This document shows, piece after piece, positions 16,608 to 25,782 of a DNA stretch of 50,627 nucleotides. Position 1 is the stretch's first letter. The number at the start of each line of letters is the position of its first letter. This DNA is from Turneriella parva (lineage in GTDB: Bacteria; Spirochaetota; Leptospiria; Turneriellales; Turneriellaceae), in contig DYPL01000009.1 in assembly GCA_020719945.1 (NCBI GenBank), positions 6,960-57,586 on the forward strand, given 5' to 3'. Both the position numbers and the translations under genes were made by a program. Under the pieces are notes generated by a model that ran no database searches, was not told the origin of the DNA, and worked only from the letters and a program-made list of their open reading frames with translations.

Positions 16608-17468
16608 ATGTGGAAAAAAATTCTGACTGTATCCCTGATTGCCGGTATTGCGGCAGCCGGATGCCGCTCCTCTAACAAAGATAACTATCTTAACAAACTG
16701 GAAGAAAAAATGAAAAACGAACAAAACCCGCTCGTCAGCATGAAAACCAACATGGGAGAAATCGTCATAGAACTCTATTCCGATGCAGCTCCCGAAACGG
16801 TTAAGAACTTTCTGGAACTCGCAGAAGGCACAAAGGAATTCACAGATCCCAAAGACGGCCAAAAGAAAAAAGAACCCTATTTTAACGGAGTTACGTTTCA
16901 CCGCGTTATTGATGGCTTTATGATTCAGGGTGGAGACCGCAAGGGAGACGGAACCGGTGGTCCGGGATACCGCTTTAACGACGAAATCAGTGCTGCAGCT
17001 CTTGGTCTGAACAAACTCACTCTCGCAGAAGCACCCCAGTACCAGAGAGAACTCCAGATGGCTGCCCAGCAAAAAGTCTTTCAGGAGCTTGGCATTCGCT
17101 CCCAGGAAGATATCGATAAAAAAATGGACGCAGTCAACGCTGCCTTCCAGAAAGCCGTGACGCAGCTCAAAAACTCCACGGTAGAAGAATTGCTCACGAC
17201 ATCTGGCTATCAGTACAATAACCAGCTCCCTTCCGTACCCAACGAACCCTTTACTCTCTCTATGGCCAACTCTGGTCCCAATACAAACGGCTCGCAGTTT
17301 TTTATCAACCTTGCTGACAATGCCTTCCTGAACGGCAAACACACTGTTTTTGGCAAAGTGCTCAAGGGGCGCGAAATTGCAAAATCCATTTCCAAAGTAG
17401 AAAAAGACCAGCGAGATAAACCTGTCAAGCAGGTCGTGATTGAATCTGTCATTCGTCTCAAAGATTGA
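16608..17468 (+). CDS. Cyclophilin-type peptidyl-prolyl isomerase lipoprotein
   Basis: A 286-residue protein with a lipoprotein signal (MWKKILTVSLIAGIAAAGC, Cys19 lipidated). The cyclophilin core is split. VSMKTNMGEIVIELYSDAAPETVKNF and FHRVIDGFMIQGGDRKGDGTGGPGY are followed by an insertion of about 80 helical residues (LGLNKLTLAEAPQ to LTTSGYQYN). Then come FTLSMANSGPNTNGSQFFI and KHTVFGKVLKGREI. The catalytic Arg (FHRV) and the QFFI core are present. I infer an envelope protein-folding catalyst facing the periplasm. The insertion is unusual but known in spirochaete-like PPIases. The start is the ATG at 16608; TTGACT lies 33 bases upstream and there is no Shine-Dalgarno. It heads the long plus-strand operon. 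Confidence 0.9.
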   Translation: MWKKILTVSLIAGIAAAGCRSSNKDNYLNKLEEKMKNEQNPLVSMKTNMGEIVIELYSDAAPETVKNFLELAEGTKEFTDPKDGQKKKEPYFNGVTFHRVIDGFMIQGGDRKGDGTGGPGYRFNDEISAAALGLNKLTLAEAPQYQRELQMAAQQKVFQELGIRSQEDIDKKMDAVNAAFQKAVTQLKNSTVEELLTTSGYQYNNQLPSVPNEPFTLSMANSGPNTNGSQFFINLADNAFLNGKHTVFGKVLKGREIAKSISKVEKDQRDKPVKQVVIESVIRLKD

Positions 17469-17469
17469 T

Positions 17470-18513
17470 ATGAAACGCGTCGGAATTTTAGGGGCGGGTG
17501 GTTTTACCGGGCAAATGCTGATCCGCCTGTTATCCCACCACCCGGAAGTATCGGTTGTCTTTATCAGCTCGGGTGAGTATGCGGGAAAGTCGCTGGCAGA
17601 TGCTCTGCCTGCCATGGATTCGATCAAGTACAAAGGTTTATCATTTACCAGGCATCCAGACAGCATTGAACATTTTCCCGATGCCGATGTTTATTTTCTG
17701 GCGACTCCTGATTCTGTCTCCCTTACCTGGGCGCCGCAGCTCGTGGAACGGGGATATAAAGTAATCGATATTTCCGGAGCATTTCGCATCAAAGACGCCG
17801 CTGTTTTTGAAAAGGCCTATAAACTGAAGCATAATGCTCCCGAAGCCTTGCTCCAGGCAGCCTACGGCATTCCTGAAATCAATCGCAATCGAATCGCATC
17901 TGCAAGTCTGGTCGCGAATCCTGGCTGCTATGCATCGGCAGCACTACTCTCGCTGTATCCCCTGTCTGCCTTTCCACCAGACACTTTTGGCATGCCTGTT
18001 CTCGACGGAAAAAGCGGAACTTCCGGAGCGGGCGGGCGGGCAGAAAAAGATGCCCTCCCTTTTTCTGGCGTTTATGAAAACTTTAGGGCATACAAAGTTC
18101 AGGGGCACCAGCACGAACCAGAAATCCGCCAGGAGTTTGCATCGTTTATGGGAAACCCGGCGGCCTCGCTGCGCTTTACGCCGCACCTGATTCCCATGTA
18201 CCAGGGCATATTCATGAGTACCTATATTCCCGTTGCAAGCCCGGAAAATTTTTCCATAGAGAAACTGCGCAAGTCGGCAGATGATTTTGCTCACCGGGAA
18301 TTGTTTGTTCGCCACTACAACGATCCCAACGAAATCGAAACCAGAAAAGTCCGTCTTACCAATTTTGCGGACATTTCATACCATTACGATCCAGAACACC
18401 AGTTGCTCATAGCTGTATCTGCCATCGATAATTTAATGAAAGGCGCTGCCGGGGTCGCTGTTCAAAATCTAAATTTACTTTTTGGCTTTCCGGAAGAAAT
18501 GGCTCTATTATGA
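17470..18513 (+). CDS. argC: N-acetyl-gamma-glutamyl-phosphate reductase
   Basis: Third step of arginine synthesis: NADPH-dependent reduction of N-acetylglutamyl phosphate. A 347-residue protein with the nucleotide-binding GILGAGGFTGQML at residues 4-16 and the active-site Cys in VANPGCYASAALL. YKVQGHQHEPEI and the dimer/catalytic segment FTPHLIPMYQGI are also present. The start is one base after the PPIase stop (ATG 17470), so translation is coupled. No other arg gene lies in the window. Confidence 0.94.
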   Translation: MKRVGILGAGGFTGQMLIRLLSHHPEVSVVFISSGEYAGKSLADALPAMDSIKYKGLSFTRHPDSIEHFPDADVYFLATPDSVSLTWAPQLVERGYKVIDISGAFRIKDAAVFEKAYKLKHNAPEALLQAAYGIPEINRNRIASASLVANPGCYASAALLSLYPLSAFPPDTFGMPVLDGKSGTSGAGGRAEKDALPFSGVYENFRAYKVQGHQHEPEIRQEFASFMGNPAASLRFTPHLIPMYQGIFMSTYIPVASPENFSIEKLRKSADDFAHRELFVRHYNDPNEIETRKVRLTNFADISYHYDPEHQLLIAVSAIDNLMKGAAGVAVQNLNLLFGFPEEMALL

Positions 18514-18998
18514 AACTGTTTCTCATGAGACACGCAAAGTCGGACTGGACAACAGCAGGTGAAAACGACATAGACCGTTCCATCAATGCCAGGGGGAAAA
18601 AAACGGCTTCCTTCATGGGCCGTTTTCTGGCAAGCACGGGAGAGATGCCGCAAAGAATACTCGTCTCCCCTGCGAAGCGGGCACAGGAAACGTATGAACT
18701 CTTTGAAAAAGCATCTGACTTTAGGGGCGAAGTAGAAACTCGCGATTCCCTGTACTATTCCCACGCAGGCGCCCTGCACGAAGAAATTCTCAAAGAACTG
18801 GAAAAAACTCCAATGCTTATGCTCATTGGCCACAATCCCATTCTGGAAGAGCTCGGTTCCCTGTTTCTGCACAGTGAACTTCCCGTAATAAAAATGGCAA
18901 CGGGCTCCATTGCTGTTATAGAGTGGGAACACGTTTACGCAAGACTCCGTTTTTTATTGCCACCCAAAGTTCTCATGAGAGCTCTTGGAGAACTATGA
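18510..18998 (+). CDS. sixA: SixA-type phosphohistidine phosphatase
   Basis: A 162-residue histidine-phosphatase superfamily member. The RHG-type motif is LMRHAKSDW (Arg7, His8), with ILVSPAKRAQET (second Arg) and LMLIGHNP (second His). SixA removes phosphate from phosphohistidine in phosphotransfer proteins; the substrate here is unknown. Overlaps argC by four bases (ATGA) and tsaE by four bases. Confidence 0.88.
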   Translation: MKLFLMRHAKSDWTTAGENDIDRSINARGKKTASFMGRFLASTGEMPQRILVSPAKRAQETYELFEKASDFRGEVETRDSLYYSHAGALHEEILKELEKTPMLMLIGHNPILEELGSLFLHSELPVIKMATGSIAVIEWEHVYARLRFLLPPKVLMRALGEL

Positions 18999-19420
18999 AA
19001 TGGTTCATTGAATCAGAGGAATCCTGGAGGCATGTGGTTTCTGAGCTGATGCCGCAAATCGCTCTGCCCACCCTGTTCCTGCTGCAGGGACCCATGGGCA
19101 GTGGCAAGACTACCTTTGTGCGGGAAGTTCTGCGAAATTATGACGCAGAAGAAACAGCATCCCCCACTTTTAATTTGCGCAACGATTACCGCGCGTGGAA
19201 CAGAGGTGCCCTGCTCCCTGTATACCATCTCGATTTGTACAGACTTACTCCTGATGACAAGGCAACAGATCTGTTTGATTTTTTTCTGGACGACGGAGAT
19301 TTTCTCGCCTTTGTAGAGTGGCCCGAAAAACTTCCTCTCGATTACGATCTGTCCGGCGCGCAGATTATTCGCCTGTTGTTTGCGCACTTGGACAATGGAC
19401 GAACTCTGGAGCAACCATGA
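18995..19420 (+). CDS. tsaE: tRNA threonylcarbamoyladenosine ATPase TsaE
   Basis: A 141-residue P-loop protein needed for t6A37 tRNA modification with TsaB and TsaD. Walker A is LQGPMGSGKTTF, followed by SPTFNLRNDY and VYHLDLYRL, and AFVEWPEKL, all typical of TsaE. I start at the ATG 18995, overlapping the sixA stop by ATGA. It also overlaps tsaB by ATGA, so both proteins of the complex are made together. Confidence 0.95.
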   Translation: MKWFIESEESWRHVVSELMPQIALPTLFLLQGPMGSGKTTFVREVLRNYDAEETASPTFNLRNDYRAWNRGALLPVYHLDLYRLTPDDKATDLFDFFLDDGDFLAFVEWPEKLPLDYDLSGAQIIRLLFAHLDNGRTLEQP

Positions 19421-20040
19421 ATCTGTTTGTAGCCGATGCATCGACTCCATACCTGTATCGGGGAATGCTTCGTCACGGAAAAGCAGAACTGGAGCTTACG
19501 CCTGTGCCCCGGGACCGGGATGACTATATCCGGATTCCAGCAGAATTTAAGCCCGATGCTCTTATTCTGGGAAACGGACCCGGATCATTTACGGGTATTC
19601 GCTCACTGTTCTCCTATGCGCGATCGTTTGCAATGATTCAGCAGATTCCCATTTTCACTTTTTCGTCACTCTCTCTGTGGCACTCTCTTTTGAGGCTAAA
19701 CAAAGACGAAATACTTCTTCTTAAAGTAAACCGAAACATTTTCTACAGTTACGATCCCCTGCTTCCTGATTCTCATGGAACAATTACAGCCTCAACCGCT
19801 GTAGCTCCCGACAACAGAAAAACCTCCTGTTTTACAAAGAGCTTTCGAGGAGACCAGAATTGTCCCTTTGGATCTGTAACCATACGGGATCTGCCAACAA
19901 CTGTTTCGTATATTCCAGCTCTCCCAACTGCTGCGGAAATTCAATCATCCGGAGAGAACTGGCAACACACCAGCATCAACTACGGGCACGAACTAATGTT
20001 CCTGCCAAAGGAATTACAACATGACAGAAACCGTCAATAA
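19417..20040 (+). CDS. tsaB: tRNA threonylcarbamoyladenosine protein TsaB
   Basis: A 207-residue ASKHA-fold protein, partner of TsaD and TsaE in t6A synthesis. The clear motif is LGNGPGSFTGIRSLFSYARSFA near residue 50, the most conserved TsaB segment. The N-terminus (MNLFVADAST) is the shortened ATPase-like phosphate-1 loop. The C-terminal half is divergent. Its last 20 bases overlap the start of rnr. TsaD is not in the window. Confidence 0.92.
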   Translation: MNLFVADASTPYLYRGMLRHGKAELELTPVPRDRDDYIRIPAEFKPDALILGNGPGSFTGIRSLFSYARSFAMIQQIPIFTFSSLSLWHSLLRLNKDEILLLKVNRNIFYSYDPLLPDSHGTITASTAVAPDNRKTSCFTKSFRGDQNCPFGSVTIRDLPTTVSYIPALPTAAEIQSSGENWQHTSINYGHELMFLPKELQHDRNRQ

Positions 20041-22192
20041 AGCTATCCGCTATTTCTCTTCCCTTTCCGGGAAAGCCGTTTTCATCCTGGATTTTGAAAA
20101 ACAATTCGGGGGTAAGGCTCAGAAACGAAAAGCCACCCATCCCGATGAAATTCTCGAATTTTTTAGCTCGTACAACCTCATCTATACGGACGGAGATAAA
20201 ATTGTCCCAGTGCATCCCTTTGCGGCAGAAGCCGTTCTTTCGGTTGCGCGTTCGGGAATTGCATTCGCCAAACCGCTTCATGGAGAGGAGATTTTTGTCT
20301 CCAGACAGAATCGCGGAAATGCCCACCATCGCGACAGAGTCTTTGTAAAAATTACCGGTTACGACAGAGGCAGGTTTGAAGGCGAAGTCTTTGAAATTCT
20401 CCAGACTTTTGCCCCCCGCTATGCAGCGCGGGTGTTTGCCAGTGTCCCGGCGGGTAGCGTAGCTGCTCTTTTTGATCTCCCGGATACTCCTTGGGTTTTC
20501 GTGAAAACCAAGCGTCCGGTCGGGACATTTCTTTTTTTAGAACCAACCGGCAACACGACGCGGGTGCTGATTCCGCCCTCTCCCGAAACCGGAAAATCTC
20601 CCATGCAGAAATCTCTGAGCGTTTACAGGGAAACCAGCCTTGCAAATCCCGGAGACCCGGCTGCCGATTTTGAACGCATTGCCTTAAAATTTTCTCTGCC
20701 ACTCCAGTACCCCCAGGAACTGGTTCCTCCCAAAAAAGAACTCAAAGAAAAAGAAAAGCTTGGCACCAGAGACAAATTCCGAAAAAAAATGACGCGCCTG
20801 TATACGTGCACCATCGACGGAGAAACGGCAAAGGATTTTGACGATGCCATTTCCATAGAGAAAAAAAAGGACAGGACAATTCTATACGTCCACATTGCCG
20901 ATGTAGCGTGGTTTGTAGAAACGGACTCACCGCTCGAAAAAGAAGCCCTTCGGCGGGGAAATTCCTATTATCTCAATAATCAGGTTCTGCCCATGCTGCC
21001 CGCCATTCTATCAGAAGATTTCTGTTCCCTGCGGCCCAAAACAAAACGTCTGGCTGTCACTGCAGAAGTTCATTACGATCTGGAACTAAACGTGATAGAA
21101 ACACATTTTTATCGTTCTCTCATATTTATCAACAAACGTTTTACGTACAATGAAGCCGAAAAAGATCTGGGCAGAAAAAATTCTCCGCTCCGTCCTTTTC
21201 TGGAATTAACCGACGCATTGGGAAAAAAACGTGCGGCAGATGGAAGAATAGATCTCAACCTGAGAGATTTTTCCGCAGTCTTTCGCGACGATGGATCGTT
21301 TTCCGGCCTGGAAGAAAAACCAAAATTAAAATCGCACAAACTCATTGAAGAATGCATGCTCAGTGCCAATGTGGCGGTCGCAGAATTTGCCGTAAAAAAT
21401 AACATTCCTATGCTCCACAGAAACCATGAGCCCATGGCGTATGATCACGCAGAGAGAATTAACGCGTTCCTGAAATTGTATGGTTTTAAGACGCAGGTAA
21501 AAGATACATCGCCCGCAGAAATCAACAAGGCCATTGCCGTCGTAGCCGGCTCAAAGGAAGAGCATGTGTTCAACTACATTCTGCTGAGATCGTTTATGCA
21601 GGCTAACTACCATCCACTGCCCAAAGGACACTGGGGACTTGGGTTTGAACATTACACCCATTTTACCTCCCCCATCCGACGCTTTGCAGACCTTGTCGTC
21701 CACAGGCAACTCACAGCTCATCTTGAAGGGAAGCCACTGCCCTACCCACCAGGGGACCTTTTATTGCAGGGGGACCAGACTTCTGTACAGGAACGCATTG
21801 CCATGGAAGCCGAGCGGAATATGCTTAAACTGCTCTCCCTGCGCCTTCTCGAAACGAGTGTGGGAAATACGTTCCAGGCTTTTTTTACCGGGTTTAATTC
21901 TTCGGGACTATTTATTTCTCTTCAGGAAATGTCCGTAGAAGGATTTATCCCCGTATCTGCCTTTTCCAAAAGAGGCGAAGTTCAGGCTCTCGATGATTTC
22001 AGAGTTTTGCTTCCGGATCTCTCTAAAACAATTTTTCTGGGTGAAACATTGGAAGTAGTTTTAGAAAAAGCGGACTGGGAAAAAATCCAGCTATTGTTTG
22101 GGTTTTCCGGAAAAAAAGAAAGCCCGAAAAATCCACAAAAGAAAATTCCGGAAAAAGCCAGATCGCCCCGGGGAGCCCGGAAACGTTCTTGA
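20021..22192 (+). CDS. rnr: Ribonuclease R / RNase II family exoribonuclease
   Basis: A 723-residue processive 3'-5' exoribonuclease. A cold-shock-like domain precedes the RNB domain, which starts near TCTIDGETAKDFDDAIS, with the catalytic Asp cluster. It continues with HIADVAWFVETDSPLEKEALRRGNSYY in several conserved blocks, MLHRNHEP and HFTSPIRRFADLVVHRQL. A C-terminal S1-like domain (FQAFFTGFNSSGLFISL) is followed by a basic tail (KKIPEKARSPRGARKRS), as in RNase R. It should degrade structured RNA and broken mRNAs. Starts inside tsaB (overlap 20 bases). Confidence 0.93.
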   Translation: MTETVNKAIRYFSSLSGKAVFILDFEKQFGGKAQKRKATHPDEILEFFSSYNLIYTDGDKIVPVHPFAAEAVLSVARSGIAFAKPLHGEEIFVSRQNRGNAHHRDRVFVKITGYDRGRFEGEVFEILQTFAPRYAARVFASVPAGSVAALFDLPDTPWVFVKTKRPVGTFLFLEPTGNTTRVLIPPSPETGKSPMQKSLSVYRETSLANPGDPAADFERIALKFSLPLQYPQELVPPKKELKEKEKLGTRDKFRKKMTRLYTCTIDGETAKDFDDAISIEKKKDRTILYVHIADVAWFVETDSPLEKEALRRGNSYYLNNQVLPMLPAILSEDFCSLRPKTKRLAVTAEVHYDLELNVIETHFYRSLIFINKRFTYNEAEKDLGRKNSPLRPFLELTDALGKKRAADGRIDLNLRDFSAVFRDDGSFSGLEEKPKLKSHKLIEECMLSANVAVAEFAVKNNIPMLHRNHEPMAYDHAERINAFLKLYGFKTQVKDTSPAEINKAIAVVAGSKEEHVFNYILLRSFMQANYHPLPKGHWGLGFEHYTHFTSPIRRFADLVVHRQLTAHLEGKPLPYPPGDLLLQGDQTSVQERIAMEAERNMLKLLSLRLLETSVGNTFQAFFTGFNSSGLFISLQEMSVEGFIPVSAFSKRGEVQALDDFRVLLPDLSKTIFLGETLEVVLEKADWEKIQLLFGFSGKKESPKNPQKKIPEKARSPRGARKRS

Positions 22193-22193
22193 C

Positions 22194-24659
22194 ATGGGAA
22201 GAATGGAATCACTTGCTCCTTTTATGCGGAATATTCTGCTCTTTCTTCTTGCTGCTTTTTCCTTGCATGCTCAAATTGCCGATCTGGTTCCAGAGGATAC
22301 TCTGCAGGCAAAACGCATGGTCATGCAGCCGAGCCTTCCGATAGATTCCATTGCGACATCGGACGATATTTCCGCTCTCTATTTTAATCCAGCCGGGCTT
22401 GCCTATCATCCCTTTCAGGTGGGATATTTTCTTGGCCACAACCCGGACGACAGCCTGCAGGACCACAGTATCTTTTTTAATCTGCTTGGTCTCGCTTTTT
22501 CCACGCAATGGCGGCTTGCTCCCGAAGATCGATATGCGCGCCGCATCACTTTGGGACAGGGAGTAAATCTTGGACCAGCGTTCAGCATGGGCACATCGTA
22601 CAGCTGGTTTCATTCCAGCGAATCCTGGCTCAACAATTATGACCAGTGGGATATAGGATTCATGCTGCGCCCCTGGCGCGTTCTTTCTTTGGGAGCCGTT
22701 GCCCGCCGTCTCAATCGCCCTGAATTTAACGGAGAACTCATTATGCCTTACTGGGATCTCGGTATTGCCATCCGGCCCATTCCAAAATGGTCCGAAGTGT
22801 TTACCTTCAGCGTTGATACAACGGTCAGTCCGGAAAATTCTTGGGAAGACCTGGTACCTCGCTATTCCATAGAAATACAGCCAACGCGCGGAATTTCCTT
22901 GTATGGCGGCTGGGACAATTATCAGAATGTTTTTATGGGAATTCACCTTCCCATAGAAAGCTCCCGCTTTTCGTTTCAATTGACTACGCCACAACATGCA
23001 GGTTCTTTTTACAGCACGGGTGCGGTCATCGGGACAGAAAGATTTCCCTCCTCCCTGACAAGCACGGGCCTTAAGCGTACTCTGATCATTTCCCTCGCTG
23101 GAGAATTTCCCGAGTATGGTGCGCAGTCTCTATTTCTCAAACGAAAAAAAACCTTTTATGAATTGCTCGCTCTACTCGACGCAGCCAAAAGAGATAAAAA
23201 CATCGGAAAGATCATCGTTGAGCCTTCCGGATTCCAGGGAGGCTGGGCACAGGCAGAAGAACTGCAAAAACTGCTCGCAAATATCGATACAACCAAACCA
23301 GTTTATGCCTACATGGAATCTTCGTCTCCCAAAGAGTTGTTTATCGCATCGGCTGCCAGGGAAATTTCCATGCCTCGCTCCTCCTCCCTGCATATCTCTG
23401 GCCTTTCTGCCCAAGTATACTATGTGGGTGCCATACTGGAAAAATTTGGCATAGACGCAGATTTTATCAAAATCGGAGATTACAAATCTGCGCCCGAAAT
23501 GTTTGAAAACGCTGCCATGTCTTCCCAAGAGAAAGAACAATTGACCGCACTCCTCACGGACATGGAAAACACAATCTATTCCGCCATTGCTAAAGGCCGC
23601 CGCATCGACGAATCCAAATGGAGCAATATACGAAAAGCCGGAATTCTAACAGCAACCCAGGCCCGCAATGCGGGACTCATCGATCACGTCGAATACGAAG
23701 ACGAGCTGAAAGAAAGGCTCCGCCCTGAAATGATCCGAGACTCGTTTTACTTTGTGGACATGGAACAATACAGTCGCACTACCATTTATGACGACCAGTG
23801 GGGAATAAAGCCTGCGATTGCTTTACTCATTCTCGAAGGCCCTATTGCGCGAGGCGACTCCCTGTTAGAAGAAAGCATTTCTTTGCCATCCGTACAAAAA
23901 TCGTTTCGATCCATTGCCGCCAACCTGCAAATTAAGGCACTCGTGATACGCATCAATTCTCCCGGTGGTTCCGCAGAAGAGACAGATTTTATCTTTAGAG
24001 AAATTGAACTTTTGAAAAAGGCAAGAAAAAACTTTCCTGTGATTATTTCCATAGGCAATATTGCGGCTTCCGGAGGATATTATCTTGCCGCATCGGGAGA
24101 TTCCATCCTTGTCAATGAGACTTCGCTGACGGGCTCCATTGGCATTTACACAGGAAAATTTTCTTTAAAAGAATTGTATGCAAGACTTGGCGTAAACAAA
24201 GAAGTCGTGAAAATCAATGAATCTGCAGACTTGTATACGGAAAGCCGTACTTTTTCGGAGGAAGAAAGAGCCATGATCTCTGCCAATCTTTCTTCGTTTT
24301 ACGATTTATTCCTGGAACGCGTTTCTGCGGGGCGTCGACTTGAGGGCGATGCATTGACCTCCGTTGCCGGTGGTCGCATATTCTCCGGGACTGCTTCGCT
24401 TTCTCGAAAGCTCGCGGACAAATCAGGTGGTTTGCTGCCGGCCCTGGAACTTGCGAGAACCAAAGCCGATATAAACAGTAATTATATGGAAATCGCTCTC
24501 ATCAAGAAATCCGGTATTTCCACCATTCCTCTGCTGAACTCCCTGTCCGAGCGGCTACCCGTATTTTCAAAAGAGATTGCAAGAGATATTGCCCGCACAG
24601 AAGCCCTCGGAAACGATTACGTTTACTTTTTACTCCCTTATGAAATCGAAATACAATAA
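22194..24659 (+). CDS. Outer-membrane-like barrel fused to SppA (S49) peptidase
   Basis: An 821-residue protein. A signal sequence (MRNILLFLLAAFSLHAQ, from residue 11) precedes about 270 residues of alternating strands with SIATSDDISALYFNPAGLAYHP, the start typical of PorV/FadL-like barrel proteins. Then come two S49 repeats. The first contains IGDYKSAPEMF with the catalytic Lys (about Lys431). The second contains INSPGGSAEETDF and NIAASGGYYLAAS with the catalytic Ser (about Ser626). Spacing matches 67K-type SppA, so the peptidase should be active on cleaved signal peptides or envelope proteins. The fusion is unusual. The start could also be the ATG at 22224, which begins exactly at the signal peptide. 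It begins one base after the rnr stop. Confidence 0.82.
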   Translation: MGRMESLAPFMRNILLFLLAAFSLHAQIADLVPEDTLQAKRMVMQPSLPIDSIATSDDISALYFNPAGLAYHPFQVGYFLGHNPDDSLQDHSIFFNLLGLAFSTQWRLAPEDRYARRITLGQGVNLGPAFSMGTSYSWFHSSESWLNNYDQWDIGFMLRPWRVLSLGAVARRLNRPEFNGELIMPYWDLGIAIRPIPKWSEVFTFSVDTTVSPENSWEDLVPRYSIEIQPTRGISLYGGWDNYQNVFMGIHLPIESSRFSFQLTTPQHAGSFYSTGAVIGTERFPSSLTSTGLKRTLIISLAGEFPEYGAQSLFLKRKKTFYELLALLDAAKRDKNIGKIIVEPSGFQGGWAQAEELQKLLANIDTTKPVYAYMESSSPKELFIASAAREISMPRSSSLHISGLSAQVYYVGAILEKFGIDADFIKIGDYKSAPEMFENAAMSSQEKEQLTALLTDMENTIYSAIAKGRRIDESKWSNIRKAGILTATQARNAGLIDHVEYEDELKERLRPEMIRDSFYFVDMEQYSRTTIYDDQWGIKPAIALLILEGPIARGDSLLEESISLPSVQKSFRSIAANLQIKALVIRINSPGGSAEETDFIFREIELLKKARKNFPVIISIGNIAASGGYYLAASGDSILVNETSLTGSIGIYTGKFSLKELYARLGVNKEVVKINESADLYTESRTFSEEERAMISANLSSFYDLFLERVSAGRRLEGDALTSVAGGRIFSGTASLSRKLADKSGGLLPALELARTKADINSNYMEIALIKKSGISTIPLLNSLSERLPVFSKEIARDIARTEALGNDYVYFLLPYEIEIQ

Positions 24660-25713
24660 TAATTCTCCCATTGTGGTACATGCACCAAACTGGGTGGGCG
24701 ACCACGCCATGGCATTCCCCTTTTACCTCACTTTGCGCGAACTGTTTCCGGATTATCCCAAAATTTTACTTGGACGGTACTGGATTTCGTCTCTCGTTCC
24801 CGACGGTATTTTTGATGAAATTATTATTGCCGATAAAAACAAAAGTTTTGTAAAATCATTTAAAGAGAAGCGCCCCAAAAAACCCTTCCTTGCTGTTAGC
24901 CTTTCGCCTTCTTTTCGCAGTGCACTCACTTTGCACAAACTTCAGCCGGAACTATTAATTGGCTACAAAACAGATTACAGAAACTTTTTATTGAAATACC
25001 CGCCTGCACGCGGTTCACAGAGAATTCCTCCGTTACACATCCATGAACACAGAGCCCTCTCGTATATTCGCTTGTTAACGCCTTTTTTCCCGAACAACCA
25101 GACGGCAGAAAATTACTTTGCGGAATTTGCACACTATACGTGGCGCTTTCCCATCAAGAAAAAAGAAAAGGAACATCTGGAAGAATTAAAAAAATCACAC
25201 AAGATCGTCTCCAAATCGATTCTTCTTTGTCCCGGTTCTGTAGCTCCCAGCAAAATTTATCCTGTAGAACATCTCGTTCAGCTGATAGAAATTATTTTTT
25301 TCAGAAAACTTGCGAGTGAAATTCTTCTCGTCGGAAGCCACATAGAAAAACCATTCGCAGAAAAAATTCTAAGCTTTCTGCCGGAAAAATTGCGCCCCAA
25401 AGTTAAAAATATTACGACTCAAACTTCGCTGAACGAGCTCATCCATCTGATGCGCGAAGCCAAAGCAGTCGTCGCCAATGATTCTGGCGTGGCTCACCTT
25501 ACTTCTCTTGCACAGGTCCCCCTTGTTTCATTTCAGGGCATGGGACGCAAAGATGAAACTGTTCCTCTCAATTACCAGAAGCAGATTTTGCACAAACAGC
25601 TCAGCTGCAGCCCATGCATGAAAAAGCACTGCCCGCGCGTTACAGAAAAATTAAAATGTCTTAAAGATATTACACCGGAAGAAGTTGCAGACAGTTTGGA
25701 GAAATTGTTATAG
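24640..25713 (+). CDS. Glycosyltransferase family 9 (heptosyltransferase-like)
   Basis: A 357-residue GT-B protein resembling ADP-heptose:LPS heptosyltransferases (WaaF/WaaC). N-terminal VVHAPNWVGDHAMAFPFYLTL matches the RxDxxGDxxLs-type acceptor motif region. LCPGSVAPSKIYPVEHLVQL and VVANDSGVAHLTSLAQVPLV match the nucleotide-sugar binding half, and CSPCMKKHCP the C-terminal cysteines common in this family. With lpxA elsewhere in the window it supports LPS core synthesis. The start at 24640 overlaps the SppA gene by 20 bases. Confidence 0.88.
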   Translation: MKSKYNNNSPIVVHAPNWVGDHAMAFPFYLTLRELFPDYPKILLGRYWISSLVPDGIFDEIIIADKNKSFVKSFKEKRPKKPFLAVSLSPSFRSALTLHKLQPELLIGYKTDYRNFLLKYPPARGSQRIPPLHIHEHRALSYIRLLTPFFPNNQTAENYFAEFAHYTWRFPIKKKEKEHLEELKKSHKIVSKSILLCPGSVAPSKIYPVEHLVQLIEIIFFRKLASEILLVGSHIEKPFAEKILSFLPEKLRPKVKNITTQTSLNELIHLMREAKAVVANDSGVAHLTSLAQVPLVSFQGMGRKDETVPLNYQKQILHKQLSCSPCMKKHCPRVTEKLKCLKDITPEEVADSLEKLL

Positions 25714-25743
25714 ACAAGGGAACAGTACGTCCTGTATTTCCTG

Positions 25744-25773
25744 TGCAAAAAATAATGCGGGCTATGAGCCCGC
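25744..25773 (-). terminator. Intrinsic terminator of the peroxiredoxin gene
   Basis: Perfect 7-bp stem GCGGGCT (25757-25763) / AGCCCGC (25767-25773). On the minus strand it is followed by ATTATTTTTTG. The plus-strand side has a shorter T-poor tail, so it mainly serves the minus-strand gene, ten bases after its stop. Confidence 0.88.
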
Positions 25774-25782
25774 CTGCAAAAA

